64,000 bases of DNA from Thauera sp. 2A1 (GCF_009469595.2 NZ_SSXV01000006.1:62001-126000), one strand, 5' to 3'; numbered from the stretch's first letter, positions 49,306 through 59,712 are shown. Notes: generated from the letters alone by a model not told the origin. Translations and numbers: made by a program.

Positions 49306-52182
49306 GTGAATGCGCCAACCCTGACTCCTTACCAAAGCCAATACTACGCCTGGCTTCTAACCCGCCGCGCTGCGGGGGACTCAGTCGAATCCCTGGCGTC
49401 AACGCTCGTTGATTCCCAAGTGGACCTTAACCCCCACCAAGTTGAGGCGGCGCTCTTCGCTTGCCGGAACCCCCTCTCGCGCGGGGTGATTCTGGCTGAC
49501 GAGGTTGGTTTGGGCAAAACCATCGAGGCAGGCCTTGTCATCTCGCAGCGTTGGGCCGAGCGCCGCAGGCGCATCCTGATCATCGTTCCGGCGAACCTGC
49601 GCAAACAGTGGCACCAGGAACTGCAGGACAAGTTCGGCCTGCAAGGGCTGATCCTCGAAGCCAAGAGCTACAACGCGATCCGCAAGCAGGAGCGGCAGAA
49701 CCCGTTTCTGTTCGCGTCCGGCCCGATCATCTGTTCCTACCAGTTCGCAAAGGCCAAGGCCGACGACGTCAAGGGCATCGACTGGGATCTGGTCGTGCTC
49801 GACGAAGCGCATCGCCTGCGCAACGTCTACAAAACCAGCAACGTCATCGCCAAGACCCTCAAGGAGGCGCTGTCGCGCGTTCCCTCCAAGGTGCTGCTGA
49901 CCGCGACACCGTTGCAGAACTCATTGCTCGAACTCTATGGACTGGTCAGCTTCATCGATGACCGCGTGTTCGGAGACCTTGACAGCTTCCGCTCGCAATT
50001 CACTGGCAGGGAGCAATCCTTCAGCAACCTGCGTGACCGACTGGCCCCCATCTGCAAGCGCACACTGCGCAAACAGGTTCAGCCCTACGTTTCGTACACA
50101 GCACGCAGAGCCATCGTCGAGGAGTTCACGCCATCGAGCGAAGAGCAGGAACTTTCCAGGCTCGTCGCCGATTATCTGCGCCGCCCCAACCTCAAGGCCC
50201 TGCCCGACGGGCAGCGCCAACTGATCTCGCTTGTGCTGTGGAAGCTGCTCGCCTCCAGCACGCACGCGATTGCGGGCGCGCTGGACACAATGGCGAAGCG
50301 TCTCCAGGGGGTACTGAATGAAGCTCCCGTGGTTGCCGATCTCGCCGAAGAGCTGGACGAGGACTACGAATCGCTCGACGAGACCGCCGACGAATGGGAA
50401 GACCAGGAGCCGGGCGCAAAAGCAGCGAGCCGTAGCGAGCGCGACGCCATCGCGGACGAGATCGAGGAGCTGCGCCACTTCAAGACGCTGGCAAGCAACA
50501 TCCGTGACAACGCCAAGGGCAAGGCGCTGCTCACCGCGCTGGATCGTGCCTTCGCCGAACTGGATCGGTTGGGCGCGGCCCGGAAGGCCATCATCTTCAC
50601 CGAGTCCAGGCGCACGCAGGAATATCTCCTCGACTTACTGGCCGCCACGCCATACGGCGACGGCATCGTGCTCTTCAACGGCACCAATAGCGACCAGCGT
50701 GCGCAGGCGATCTACAAGGACTGGCTGAAGCGCCACGAAGGCACCGACCGCATCACCGGCTCCAAAACAGCCGACACTCGCGCGGCCCTGGTCGAGCACT
50801 TCAAGGAGCGGGGCAAGGTCATGATCGCCACCGAGGCCGGAGCCGAAGGCATCAACCTCCAGTTCTGCTCGCTCGTCATCAACTACGACTTGCCGTGGAA
50901 CCCGCAGCGCATCGAGCAGCGCATCGGGCGTTGCCACCGCTACGGTCAGAAGCACGACGTGGTGGTGGTCAATTTCGTCGACCGCAGCAATGAGGCCGAT
51001 GCACGGGTGTATGAGCTGCTGTCGCAGAAGTTTCAGCTCTTCGAGGGCGTGTTCGGGGCCAGCGACGAAGTGCTGGGAGCCATCGGCTCCGGTGTCGATT
51101 TCGAGCGGCGTATCGCCGACATCTACCAGAACTGCCGAGAGCCCGAGGAAATCAAGTCCAGCTTCGAGCAACTCCAGCTCGACCTCTCCGGCGAGATCAA
51201 CGAGGCGATGGTCAAGACACGCCAGGTGCTGCTTGAGAACTTTGATGAGGAGGTGCAGGAGAAGCTGCGCATGCGCGCCGACGACAGCCGCAAGGCACGC
51301 AACCGCTTCGAGAGGATGCTCATGGACTTGACCCGTGCCGAACTGGTCCAGTACGCCGCGTTCGATGACGACGGCTTCGATCTCCGCCACATACCGACTG
51401 GAGTCGAGCACAGCCGCCCCGCGGGCATCGAGCTGGGGCGCTACGAATTGCCCCGCCGCTCCGGCGACGCCCACCTGTACCGCATCAATCATCCGCTGGC
51501 ACGATGGGGCATCGAGCAGGCCAAGGCTCGCGCACTTGACGGGGCGCGTCTTGTGTTCGACTACAACGCCTACGGTTCCAAGGTCAGCACCCTCGAGGCC
51601 TATCGCGGCAAGGCCGGATGGCTCACCGTGAAGCTGATCTCGGTCGAGTCACTCGGCACCCAGGAACAACATCTGCTGGTTGCCGCGGGCACGACCGACG
51701 GCGTCGTGCTCGCGGAAGAAGACCCGGAAAAACTGTTGCGCCTGCCCGCGACCATGCAGGCAGCGAGCCTGTTCAACGCCCCTGACGCCGCCCTGCTGAC
51801 CGATTTGGAAGCCCGCAAGACCGCGCTCCTGCGCGACGTCAACCAACGCAACCTCGGCTACTTCGAGCAGGAAGTCCAGAAGCTGGATGCTTGGGCGGAC
51901 GACCTGAAGCTCGGTCTGGAGCAGGAGATCAAGGAGATCGACCGCGAGATCAAGGAGGTGCGCCGAACCGCCGCGACCTCGCCGACGCTGGAAGAAAAGC
52001 TGTCATGGCAGAAGAAGCAGCGCGAACTGGAAGGCAAGCGCAGCAAGCTGCGCCGCGAGCTGTTTGCCCGGCAGGACGAAGTGGAAGCTCAGCGCAACGA
52101 CCTCATCAGCCAGTTGGAATTGCAGCTTCAGCAGCAAGTGGAGGAGCACATGCTGTTCACCATCGAGTGGGAACTGAAATGA
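49306..52182 (+). CDS. SNF2-family helicase of a defence/restriction island
   Basis: 958 residues. Superfamily 2 motifs: I DEVGLGKTIEAG (about 66-77), II VLDEAHRLRN, III LTATPLQN, V MIATEAGAEGINLQF, VI QRIGRCHRYGQ. The C-terminal third has a coiled coil (LEQEIKEIDREIKEVRRT). This RapA-like helicase family is commonly the first gene in restriction islands with a DNA methyltransferase, RhuM and a type III-like Res, as here. GTG 49306 is the start, with GGGAGG upstream. The stop overlaps the ATG of the next gene. No nuclease domain seen. Confidence 0.87.
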   Translation: MNAPTLTPYQSQYYAWLLTRRAAGDSVESLASTLVDSQVDLNPHQVEAALFACRNPLSRGVILADEVGLGKTIEAGLVISQRWAERRRRILIIVPANLRKQWHQELQDKFGLQGLILEAKSYNAIRKQERQNPFLFASGPIICSYQFAKAKADDVKGIDWDLVVLDEAHRLRNVYKTSNVIAKTLKEALSRVPSKVLLTATPLQNSLLELYGLVSFIDDRVFGDLDSFRSQFTGREQSFSNLRDRLAPICKRTLRKQVQPYVSYTARRAIVEEFTPSSEEQELSRLVADYLRRPNLKALPDGQRQLISLVLWKLLASSTHAIAGALDTMAKRLQGVLNEAPVVADLAEELDEDYESLDETADEWEDQEPGAKAASRSERDAIADEIEELRHFKTLASNIRDNAKGKALLTALDRAFAELDRLGAARKAIIFTESRRTQEYLLDLLAATPYGDGIVLFNGTNSDQRAQAIYKDWLKRHEGTDRITGSKTADTRAALVEHFKERGKVMIATEAGAEGINLQFCSLVINYDLPWNPQRIEQRIGRCHRYGQKHDVVVVNFVDRSNEADARVYELLSQKFQLFEGVFGASDEVLGAIGSGVDFERRIADIYQNCREPEEIKSSFEQLQLDLSGEINEAMVKTRQVLLENFDEEVQEKLRMRADDSRKARNRFERMLMDLTRAELVQYAAFDDDGFDLRHIPTGVEHSRPAGIELGRYELPRRSGDAHLYRINHPLARWGIEQAKARALDGARLVFDYNAYGSKVSTLEAYRGKAGWLTVKLISVESLGTQEQHLLVAAGTTDGVVLAEEDPEKLLRLPATMQAASLFNAPDAALLTDLEARKTALLRDVNQRNLGYFEQEVQKLDAWADDLKLGLEQEIKEIDREIKEVRRTAATSPTLEEKLSWQKKQRELEGKRSKLRRELFARQDEVEAQRNDLISQLELQLQQQVEEHMLFTIEWELK

Positions 52183-54491
52183 TGACAAAAAGAGAGATTT
52201 CTCGGGGGGCAATCTGGAGGCAATGGGACCTGCATGTCCACACGCCCGCATCGTTCCATTGGTCGGGAGACAGGTTCGATGTCGATCTCTCTTCAGCAAA
52301 AAGCAAGAAGCTGGTCGATGAAATGATCGAAGCGATGAACAGTGCCGAACCGGCTGTGTTCGCGATCATGGATTACTGGACCTTTGACGGCTGGCTTGCA
52401 CTGCGAAGGCGCCTCAAGGACGAGGACGCCCCTGCCCTAAAAAAGCTCGTCCTTCCAGGGATTGAGCTTCGGCTTGCCGCGCCAATGAAGGGACGACTGA
52501 ACGCACACGTACTGTTCTCGAACGAGGTCGATGAACAAGTGCTCAGGGATTTCATATCTGCCTTGCGCATTGAGTTGGTGGACAGGCCGCTTTCTGAGCC
52601 TGCGTTGAGAGAGCTTGCCAGGAAGGTCGGCGAGGACAAGTTGAAGCATCACGGCTTCAAAAAAGTCGATGTAGATGCTTCCGACGAGAAGGCTCTGCTC
52701 GCCGGGGTGGTGATTGCGGAGATCAACGCTGACTCATACAGGGAAGCGATTCGGAAGGTTCCGAACGAGCACGCGATCGGCCTTATGCCGTTTGATACGA
52801 ATGACGGACTGGCAGAGGTCGGATGGCAAGAGCACTACGCCTATGCCATGAACCTCTTTCAAACCTCTCCGATCTTCGAGACACGAGACGCTGACCTACG
52901 CGGCGCATTTGTTGGCGAGCAGACGGCCGGCAACGCCAAGTGGTTCAAGAACTTTCAAACGGGTCTGAATAATATTCCGCGCTTGGCAGTCTCAGGAAGC
53001 GACGCCCACTGCTTCGTTGGAACACCTGGCGACAACAACAAGCGAGGCTATGGCGACTTCCCCTCCGGGAAAAGGACGTGGATCAAAGCCGACCCAACGT
53101 TCCATGGCCTCAAGCAAGCCATTCTTGAGCCGGCGAAGCGCTCCTTCATTGGTGACAAGCCGCCAAAGGTTCAAGAAGTCGACTCCAACAAGACCTTCTA
53201 CATCGAGTCGATCGAGATCAGCAAAACAGGTGACAAGGCCGGCGTCGGGCGGTGGCTGCACGGCTGTGACATCCCGCTGAATCCCGATCTTGTCGCCGTC
53301 ATTGGGAACAAGGGAAGCGGCAAGAGCGCTTTGGCGGATGTCATCGCGACGCTCGGCAACTCCAAGCAATCCAAGCACTTCAGCTTCTTGAAGAAGGATC
53401 GCTTTTGGGGCAAGACCGGCGAACCCGCACGCCACTTCACCGGAACGCTGACCTGGCGAGACGAAAGCACCGAGTCCAGGCCGTTGAATGAGTCGCCTTC
53501 AGAGGAGAAGGCGGAGCTTGTTCGCTACATCCCGCAGGGCTACTTCGAAGAGCTTTGCAATGAGCACGTATCGGGTAAGTCGAATGCATTTGAGAAGGAG
53601 CTGAGGTCAGTGATCTTCTCCCATGCGAGCGAAGAAATGAGGCTTGGCGCGCTCGACTTCGATCAATTGACCGAGCAGCAGGAGCAGTCGCTCAGGAATC
53701 GATTGGGTGAATACCGCAAGGAATTGGCATCGACCAACGCAGCCATCGTTCGCATCGAGGAGCAGCTTCAACCCATTGAGCTGAAGAAACTCACTGATCT
53801 GCTCTTGCTGAAGGGCAAGCAGATCGAGGAACACGATAAGCTGAAGCCTGCGGAGGTCGCGACGCCGACCGAAGCAATGAGCCCCGAGCAAAAACAAGCA
53901 GCTGAAGGCTTGGCGGCAGCAAGTCAACAGGCGGAAGTCGCCAGAAAGCGCAGCCAAGAGATCGCTGGCGAGACCACTGATCTGGCCAAACGTCAGAAGG
54001 CCATAGGGAATATTCGCGAGCAGTTGAGATTGCTGCAACGTTCTTTTGATCAAGCCGAAAAGACCGTCTCCGATGATCTCAAACTTCTCGGCTTCGCTTG
54101 GACCGATCTTGCTGCCATCGACATCAAGACCGCCGTTCTGGACGAGAAATCGACCGAGTTGGCTACGAAGCAAGGCGAGATAAAGATCGAGGCTGAAAAG
54201 CTGGCGGAAACCCGATCATCAACCCGGAACTCAACGCGGCGATGTTGGCCGAGGCGCTGGCCAAGCTGGAAGGCTTCACCTACGCGCCATCGGAAACACA
54301 TTGGTGGCAGCACGGCCACTCCAGCGAGCGCGATTTCATCTACGTCACTACGCAGAACCTGTCCGCCGAACAACTGCAAGCGCTGTCCGATGAGGTCGGC
54401 CCGGAGCGGAGCCTGCTGGTGTGCTGCGCCGCTTTCCACGGCCTCGGGACCAATGGGACGACCAAAGCGGCAGAACGCTGGCCCAACCTGA
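52179..54491 (+). pseudogene. TrlF-type PHP-SMC ATPase, 3'-truncated and fused out of frame
   Basis: The first about 673 residues are a TrlF-like ATPase: PHP phosphoesterase domain (WDLHVHTPASF at 15-25; SGSDAHCF near 270), then an SMC/RecN-like ATPase with Walker A VIGNKGSGKSALAD (about 372-385) and a coiled coil (about 510-670). The protein then stops resembling it: from about base 54200 the frame reads Arg/Ser-rich nonsense (TRSSTRNSTRRCWPRRW) and runs 97 residues to a stop, because the DNA there is a methyltransferase 3' end in another frame. Signature, Walker B and D-loop are absent, so the ATPase should be inactive. Lower G+C than neighbours suggests separate origin. Start ATG overlaps the helicase stop. 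Confidence 0.8.
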
Positions 54492-54700
54492 CGTTGAAGA
54501 AGATTCCTAAGATGGTGCTTGCCCGGTGCGAGTGGGGCCATGACGACTACAGCCTGAACGTAGCCAACCTGCCGATGGCGGAACCGGAACCGGAGCCTGC
54601 ACCGAAAGCGCCCGCTGCCCGACCCGCTTCGGCACGCGGGAGAGGAAGAGGAACTGCACGCGAACCCGATCTGTTCGACGATGCTGGCGGAGAGGCGTGA
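54203..54700 (+). pseudogene. C-terminal remnant of a site-specific DNA methyltransferase (type III Mod-like)
   Basis: In the +1 frame relative to the ATPase, the DNA encodes GGNPIINPELNAAMLAEALAKLEGF, then WWQHGHSSERDFIYVTTQ, LTLKKIPKMVLARCEWGHDDYSLNV and a Pro/Ala/Arg-rich tail ending DLFDDAGGEA. This is the typical end of the DNA methyltransferases that precede RhuM and Res in such islands. The catalytic motifs (FxGxG and DPPY) are missing; a deletion fused this tail to the ATPase gene. Its TGA overlaps the RhuM ATG, an old operon junction. ATG 54242 could be used internally but gives no enzyme. Confidence 0.72.
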
Positions 54701-55824
54701 TGGCGAAGAAATCCATGGCGTCAGAGCCCTTTCCCGTCGGCGAAATGGCGCAGCCATCTGCTGCACAAGTGACCGGGCAAGGCGAGTTCCTGCTTTATCA
54801 GACGGAAGATGCGCAGACCCGAGTGCAGGTGCGTTTTCAGGACAGCGGTATCTGGCTTACGCAGGCGCAACTGGCCGAGTTGTACCAATGTTCATCGCAG
54901 AACATCACTCAGCATGTCCGCGCCATCTACGAGTCCGGGGAGCTGGTGGAGCAGGCAACCTGTAAGCCGTACTTACAAGTTCGCCAGGAGCGCGGACGGC
55001 AGGTTAGTCGCAGCCTCAAGCACTACAACCTCGAGATGGTGCTGGCAGTGGGTTACCGGGCAAAGTCTCATCGAGGCACGCAGTTCCGCCGCTGGGCCAC
55101 GGAGCAGCTCAAGACCTACCTGTCAAAAGGGGTCTTGCTGGACGACGACCGCTTCAAGCGGGGCGATGACGCCGAGTATTTTGAAGAGCTGCTGGCACGC
55201 ATCCGTGACATCCGCTCTTCGGAAAAGGTGTTCTGGCGCAAGGTGCTGGACATCTACGCCACCAGCATGGACTACGACCCGAACACGGAAACCTCGAAGC
55301 AGTTCTTCGCCACCGTGCAGAACAAGATGCACTGGGCCGCGCACGGCCATACGGCGGCGGAGCTGATCGTGCAGCGGGTGGATGCACAAGCGCCCAACAT
55401 GGGTTTGACGGACTGGACGGGGGCCAATCGAGGCGCGCCGGTGCGCAAAGCGGATGTGGGCATTGCGAAGAACTACCTCAACGCCGATGAGCTGGACACG
55501 CTCAACCGTATCGTCACCGCTTACATCGAAGTGGCGGAGCTACAGGCCCAGGCACGCCAGCCGATGACCATGCGCGATTGGGCGCAGGAACTGGATAACT
55601 TCCTGCGCCTGACGCGCAAGGACATTCTGACCCACGCCGGCAAGGTGTCGGCCGAGACGGCGCTGGCGAAGGCGCAGGCGGCGTACGTCGAATACCGGAC
55701 CCGGGTTCGCGATCTGCCGACACGGGCGGACAAGGATTTTGAGGACGCCATCGCGCAACCGGTCAAGCAGCTTCAGAAGAGCAGGAAGGCATTGCCGAAC
55801 AAGAAAAAAGGGGAACAAGCATGA
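54700..55824 (+). CDS. RhuM-family protein of the restriction island
   Basis: 374 residues. N-terminal domain with VRFQDSGIWLTQAQLAELYQCSSQNITQHVRAIYESGEL, a helix-turn-helix-like ANT/KilA-type fold, followed by YNLEMVLAVGYRAKSHRGTQFRRWATEQLKTYLSKGVLLDDDRFK and the RhuM C-terminal region with YLNADELDTLNRIVTAYIEVAELQA. The family was named after a Salmonella virulence protein and is common in restriction islands; molecular role is unknown, perhaps DNA binding. Start ATG overlaps the methyltransferase remnant's stop. Its stop overlaps the Res ATG (ATGA). Confidence 0.82.
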   Translation: MAKKSMASEPFPVGEMAQPSAAQVTGQGEFLLYQTEDAQTRVQVRFQDSGIWLTQAQLAELYQCSSQNITQHVRAIYESGELVEQATCKPYLQVRQERGRQVSRSLKHYNLEMVLAVGYRAKSHRGTQFRRWATEQLKTYLSKGVLLDDDRFKRGDDAEYFEELLARIRDIRSSEKVFWRKVLDIYATSMDYDPNTETSKQFFATVQNKMHWAAHGHTAAELIVQRVDAQAPNMGLTDWTGANRGAPVRKADVGIAKNYLNADELDTLNRIVTAYIEVAELQAQARQPMTMRDWAQELDNFLRLTRKDILTHAGKVSAETALAKAQAAYVEYRTRVRDLPTRADKDFEDAIAQPVKQLQKSRKALPNKKKGEQA

Positions 55825-58568
55825 ACGCCCGCGTACAGAACCACATCACGGGCCGTCTGTCGCTACGCCCGCCGCAGGCCGAGTCGCTTGCCAGGCTGAA
55901 AAAATCCCTGGATGCCGCGCCCGAACTCTTGGGCCACGAGCGTGATGTCTCGGCGATTCTCTCGACGCTGAAGGCCGAGTTTCCGACGCTTGCAGACTTC
56001 GAGCGCGACTTCCCCTCGTTGTGCTTCGCGCTGGCCACGGGCGTGGGCAAGACGCGCCTGATGGGCGCGTTCATCGCCTACCTGCATCTGGCGCACTGCA
56101 TCAACAACTTCTTCGTGCTCGCGCCCAATCTCACGATCTACAACAAGCTCATCACGGACTTCACGCGCAATACGTCGAAGTACGTGTTCAAAGGCATTGC
56201 CGAGTTCGCGCAGCAACCGCCCCTGATCATCACCGGCGACAACTACGATCAGACCGGCGCGGCGGTGGATGAGCAGTCGATGGGCTTCGCCCACGACGTT
56301 CGCATCAACATCTTCAACATCTCCAAGATCAACTCCGAGGTGCGCGGCGGCAAGGAGCCGCGCATCAAGCGCATGAAGGAAGTGCTGGGCGACAGCTACT
56401 TCAATCATCTTGCGAATCTTCCCGACCTCGTGCTGCTGATGGACGAATCGCACCGTTACCGGGCCAGCGCCGGCGTGCGCTCCATCAACGAGCTCAAGCC
56501 GCTATTCGGCCTGGAGGTGACGGCGACGCCGTTCGTCGAGTCCAGCCGCGGGCCGGTGCCGTTCAAGAACGTGGTGATGGACTACCCGCTGGCGCGGGCG
56601 ATGGAGGATGGCTTCATCAAGGAGCCGGCCGTGGTCACCCAGCGCAACTTCGACGCCAAGGCGCACACGCCCGAGGAGATCGAGAAGACGAAGCTGGAAG
56701 ACGGCGTGCGCCTGCACGAAACGACCAAGGTCGAGTTGCTCACTTACGCCCGCGAGAACGGCGTCAAACCGGTCAAGCCTTTCATGCTCGTCATCGCTCG
56801 CGATACCACACACGCCGGGCAACTCTTGGCGCTGCTGGAGTCGGAAGCGTTCTACGAGGGGCGCTACCAGGGCAAGGTGATTCAGGTCGATTCCAGCCGC
56901 ACCGGCGCGGAAGAAGAGGAGATGATCACGCGCCTGTTGGCGGTGGAGAGCGTGGACGAGCCGACCGAGATCGTGATTCACGTCAACATGCTCAAGGAGG
57001 GCTGGGACGTGACCAACCTCTACACCATCGTGCCGCTGCGCGCCGCCAATGCCCGCACGCTGATCGAGCAGTCCATCGGGCGCGGCCTGCGTCTGCCTTA
57101 CGGCAAGCGCACGGGCGTCGCGTCGGTGGATCGCTTGAACATCGTCGCGCACGACAAGTTCCAGGAGATCATCGACGAGGCCAACCGCGGTGACTCGCCG
57201 ATTCGCCTGAAGCAGGTCATCCTCGATGCGCCGAGCGCCGACGACAAGAAGATCAGCGTACAGGTCGAGTCGGGGGCGGCGGCGCTGCTTGGGCTGACTA
57301 AGGGTTTTACGCAAGCACCGGCCGTGATTGCAGGGGCTTCAGCCACTGACGGCGGAGCGGAAGTCCTCGCGCCAAAACCGGTGTTCACCACGGAGGCGGA
57401 GAAGCAAGCCGCACGCGTGGTCATGGACGTCATCGGCAAGTACGAGATCAAGCGTGATCTGGTGCCCACCAGCAGCGCGCTGCTAAAGCCTGAGGTGCAA
57501 AAGGAGATCCTGGCGGAAGTGGCGGAGCGTTTGAGGCCGCTGCAAGGCGATTTGCTGGCTGGAGTCGACGAATCAGTCCCCGCTCTCGACTTGTCCGTTG
57601 TGGTGGCGAAGACCACCGAGATCGTGGTGCAGCAGCACATCGACATCCCACGCATCGCGGTGGTGCCGACCGGCGAGGTAACGACGGGCTTCCACGCCTT
57701 CAAGCTGGATGTGAGCCAGCTCCATCTTCAGCCGGGCCAGCGCGAGATCGTCGGTCAGATGCTGCGCACCAACGAGCAGTTCACCCTGGCCGCCGAGGTC
57801 GGGCTCAAGGAACAGCGCCCGGAGGATTACATCGTCCACGCGCTTGTGGACTTCGACGACATCGACTACTTCACCCACGCCGATCTGCTCTACGACCTCG
57901 CAGGCCAGATGGTGCAGCACCTGCGCGGCTATCTGTCCGAGGACGAGGCCATCAGCGTGCTGGATCGTGACCGCCGCCTGATCGCACGCGAAATCCACGC
58001 GCAGATGATGGCCCACTTCTGGGAAGAGGCGACCGAGTACGAGGTGCAGGTCAGTCGCGGCTTCACGGAACTCAAACCGTGCAACTACACCGCCACGGCA
58101 GGCCAGACGGCCCACCACTTCCGGGAGACCGTGACCGAGACCAGTCGCATCAAGCAGATGCTATTCGGTGGTTTCGCGCGTTGCCTGTACCCGCTGCAGA
58201 AGTTCGATTCGGATACCGAACGTCGCTTCGCCATCATCCTGGAGCGCGATGCGACGAAGTGGCTGAAGCCCGCGAAGGGGCAGTTCCAGATCTACTACAA
58301 GCTCGGCACCGAGCAGCCGGAGTACATCCCCGACTTCGTCGCCGAAACGGACGTGACCATCTTCATGGTGGAGACCAAGGCACGTGCCGACATCAACACG
58401 CAGGAGGTGCAGGCCAAGGCAGCGGCAGCGGCACGTTGGTGTAAGCACGCGACGACCCACTCGGCGACTGTTGGTACGAAGCAGTGGCAGTACCTCCTCG
58501 TTCCTCACGATGAAGTTGTTGAATCGCGCCGCTTGACCGACTTTGCCCGGTTCCAAGTCAAGGTCTGA
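55821..58568 (+). CDS. Type III restriction Res-like DEAD/DEAH helicase with PD-(D/E)XK nuclease end
   Basis: 915 residues. Motif I FALATGVGKTRLM (about 68-80), motif II LLMDESHRYR, motif III EVTATPF, motif VI IEQSIGRGLRLPYGKR. The C-terminus has PDFVAETD followed by FMVETKARAD, fitting the PD-ExK nuclease of type III Res subunits. Type III Res needs its Mod partner for DNA recognition; the Mod gene upstream is only a remnant, so cleavage is probably blocked unless Mod is supplied elsewhere. Last gene of the island; 73 bases downstream lies the convergent IclR gene. Confidence 0.87.
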   Translation: MNARVQNHITGRLSLRPPQAESLARLKKSLDAAPELLGHERDVSAILSTLKAEFPTLADFERDFPSLCFALATGVGKTRLMGAFIAYLHLAHCINNFFVLAPNLTIYNKLITDFTRNTSKYVFKGIAEFAQQPPLIITGDNYDQTGAAVDEQSMGFAHDVRINIFNISKINSEVRGGKEPRIKRMKEVLGDSYFNHLANLPDLVLLMDESHRYRASAGVRSINELKPLFGLEVTATPFVESSRGPVPFKNVVMDYPLARAMEDGFIKEPAVVTQRNFDAKAHTPEEIEKTKLEDGVRLHETTKVELLTYARENGVKPVKPFMLVIARDTTHAGQLLALLESEAFYEGRYQGKVIQVDSSRTGAEEEEMITRLLAVESVDEPTEIVIHVNMLKEGWDVTNLYTIVPLRAANARTLIEQSIGRGLRLPYGKRTGVASVDRLNIVAHDKFQEIIDEANRGDSPIRLKQVILDAPSADDKKISVQVESGAAALLGLTKGFTQAPAVIAGASATDGGAEVLAPKPVFTTEAEKQAARVVMDVIGKYEIKRDLVPTSSALLKPEVQKEILAEVAERLRPLQGDLLAGVDESVPALDLSVVVAKTTEIVVQQHIDIPRIAVVPTGEVTTGFHAFKLDVSQLHLQPGQREIVGQMLRTNEQFTLAAEVGLKEQRPEDYIVHALVDFDDIDYFTHADLLYDLAGQMVQHLRGYLSEDEAISVLDRDRRLIAREIHAQMMAHFWEEATEYEVQVSRGFTELKPCNYTATAGQTAHHFRETVTETSRIKQMLFGGFARCLYPLQKFDSDTERRFAIILERDATKWLKPAKGQFQIYYKLGTEQPEYIPDFVAETDVTIFMVETKARADINTQEVQAKAAAAARWCKHATTHSATVGTKQWQYLLVPHDEVVESRRLTDFARFQVKV

Positions 58569-58641
58569 TCGCGATAGGCAGTGCGCGGGTGCGATAGATG
58601 CGATCGGTCTGACCTGCGCACACCCTCCTGCGTCGCCCGTT

Positions 58642-59547
58642 TCAGCCCATCCCCTCCGTATTCCCCAGCCGTCGCGCGATCGCCTCGGCGCAGGCCTTGA
58701 CGCGGCGGGCGGTGTTGCCGTTCCAGCCGGTGTCGAAGGTGCCGGCGGGGCCCATGGCGGTGAGGGCGAGCGTGAGCTTGCCGCTGTCGTTGAAGACGGG
58801 GGCGGAGAAGGCGTTGATGCCGGGGATGGGAAAGCCGAGGGCGCGGGCGAGGCGGTGGCGGCGCACTTCGGCAAGGGCCGCTTCGGTGTCCTCCGTGGGT
58901 GCCTGGCCGGAGGCGGCGGCTTCGCGCGCGAGGGCGTCCTGCAGCAGCGGGCGTACGACGCGGCCGGGCAGGAAGGCGGCGAAGCAGCGGCCGGTCGCCG
59001 ACAGCATGAGCGGCATCATGACGGTGCCGGGGCGCATGTTGACGTGGATCTGCTTGTTGCATTCCTCGATGTGCACCACCGTCGGCCCCATGTTGCCCCA
59101 TACCGCGATGGCGACGTTGAGCTGGATGTCGTCGGCCAGGCGCGCGACTTCGGGCATGGCGGCCTTCACCGGGTCGAGCGCGTGCAGCGCGGTGAGGCCC
59201 ATCTGAAGCGAGAAGGGGCCCAGGCCGTAGCGGCCGGTGAGCGGATCCTGCTCGATGAGGCCGAGCTTGCCGAAACTGACGAGATAAGGGTGGGCCTTGG
59301 CCGGCGGCATGCCGGCCTCGCGCGCGAGATCCTTCAGCATCATCGGGCCGCCGTTGCGCACCAGCGCCTGCAGCAGCAGGCCGCCCACTTCGATCGACTG
59401 GATGCCGCGACGGTCGCTGCGATCGGCCGCGCGGCGGGTGGCGTCCTGCCCGTCGGCTTCGTGCTCGACAGCCGCAGCGGCGGCGCTGCCGTCCGGTCTG
59501 CCACGTCCTCGCCGGGTCGGGTCGCCCGGTGCGTCTTCTTCCTGCAT
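58642..59547 (-). CDS. IclR-family transcriptional regulator
   Basis: 301 residues. After a charged, low-complexity N-terminus (about 1-48) the winged helix has SIEVGGLLLQALVRNGGPMMLKDLAREAGMPPAKAHPYLVSFGKLGLIE, then the GAF-like effector domain (from about 125, with TVMMPLMLSATGRCFAAFLP). The IclR start carries AAGGAGA. It is divergent from the operon beginning with the metallo-beta-lactamase gene and very probably regulates it: a dyad (TAGACA-N6-TGTCTA) sits between that promoter's -35 and -10 boxes. Effector unknown; possibly an aromatic acid. Confidence 0.9.
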   Translation of the reverse strand: MQEEDAPGDPTRRGRGRPDGSAAAAAVEHEADGQDATRRAADRSDRRGIQSIEVGGLLLQALVRNGGPMMLKDLAREAGMPPAKAHPYLVSFGKLGLIEQDPLTGRYGLGPFSLQMGLTALHALDPVKAAMPEVARLADDIQLNVAIAVWGNMGPTVVHIEECNKQIHVNMRPGTVMMPLMLSATGRCFAAFLPGRVVRPLLQDALAREAAASGQAPTEDTEAALAEVRRHRLARALGFPIPGINAFSAPVFNDSGKLTLALTAMGPAGTFDTGWNGNTARRVKACAEAIARRLGNTEGMG

Positions 59548-59647
59548 GGCATCTCCTTGGTGGGCCGGAATCTTAGCAGCAATGGCGGCGCGGCCGAGGC
59601 GGCGGCACGGCGCCTGGATCGTCTAAAATTCAACAATAGAAAATAAA

Positions 59648-59676
59648 TTGACGATAGACAAATTCGTGTCTAGGAT
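59648..59676 (+). promoter_or_regulatory. Sigma-70 promoter with overlapping perfect dyad operator
   Basis: TTGACG (59648-59653), spacer 17, TAGGAT (59671-59676): a good promoter for the gene at 59713, with start of transcription near 59683. The dyad TAGACA-AATTCG-TGTCTA (59655-59672) lies in the spacer, so a bound protein would affect polymerase. A further GTCTA is near 59619. The IclR protein encoded divergently is the natural candidate. Confidence 0.7.
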
Positions 59677-59712
59677 TCGCAGCGTCCACCCGAAGCAGCA
59701 AATGGAGACCCC

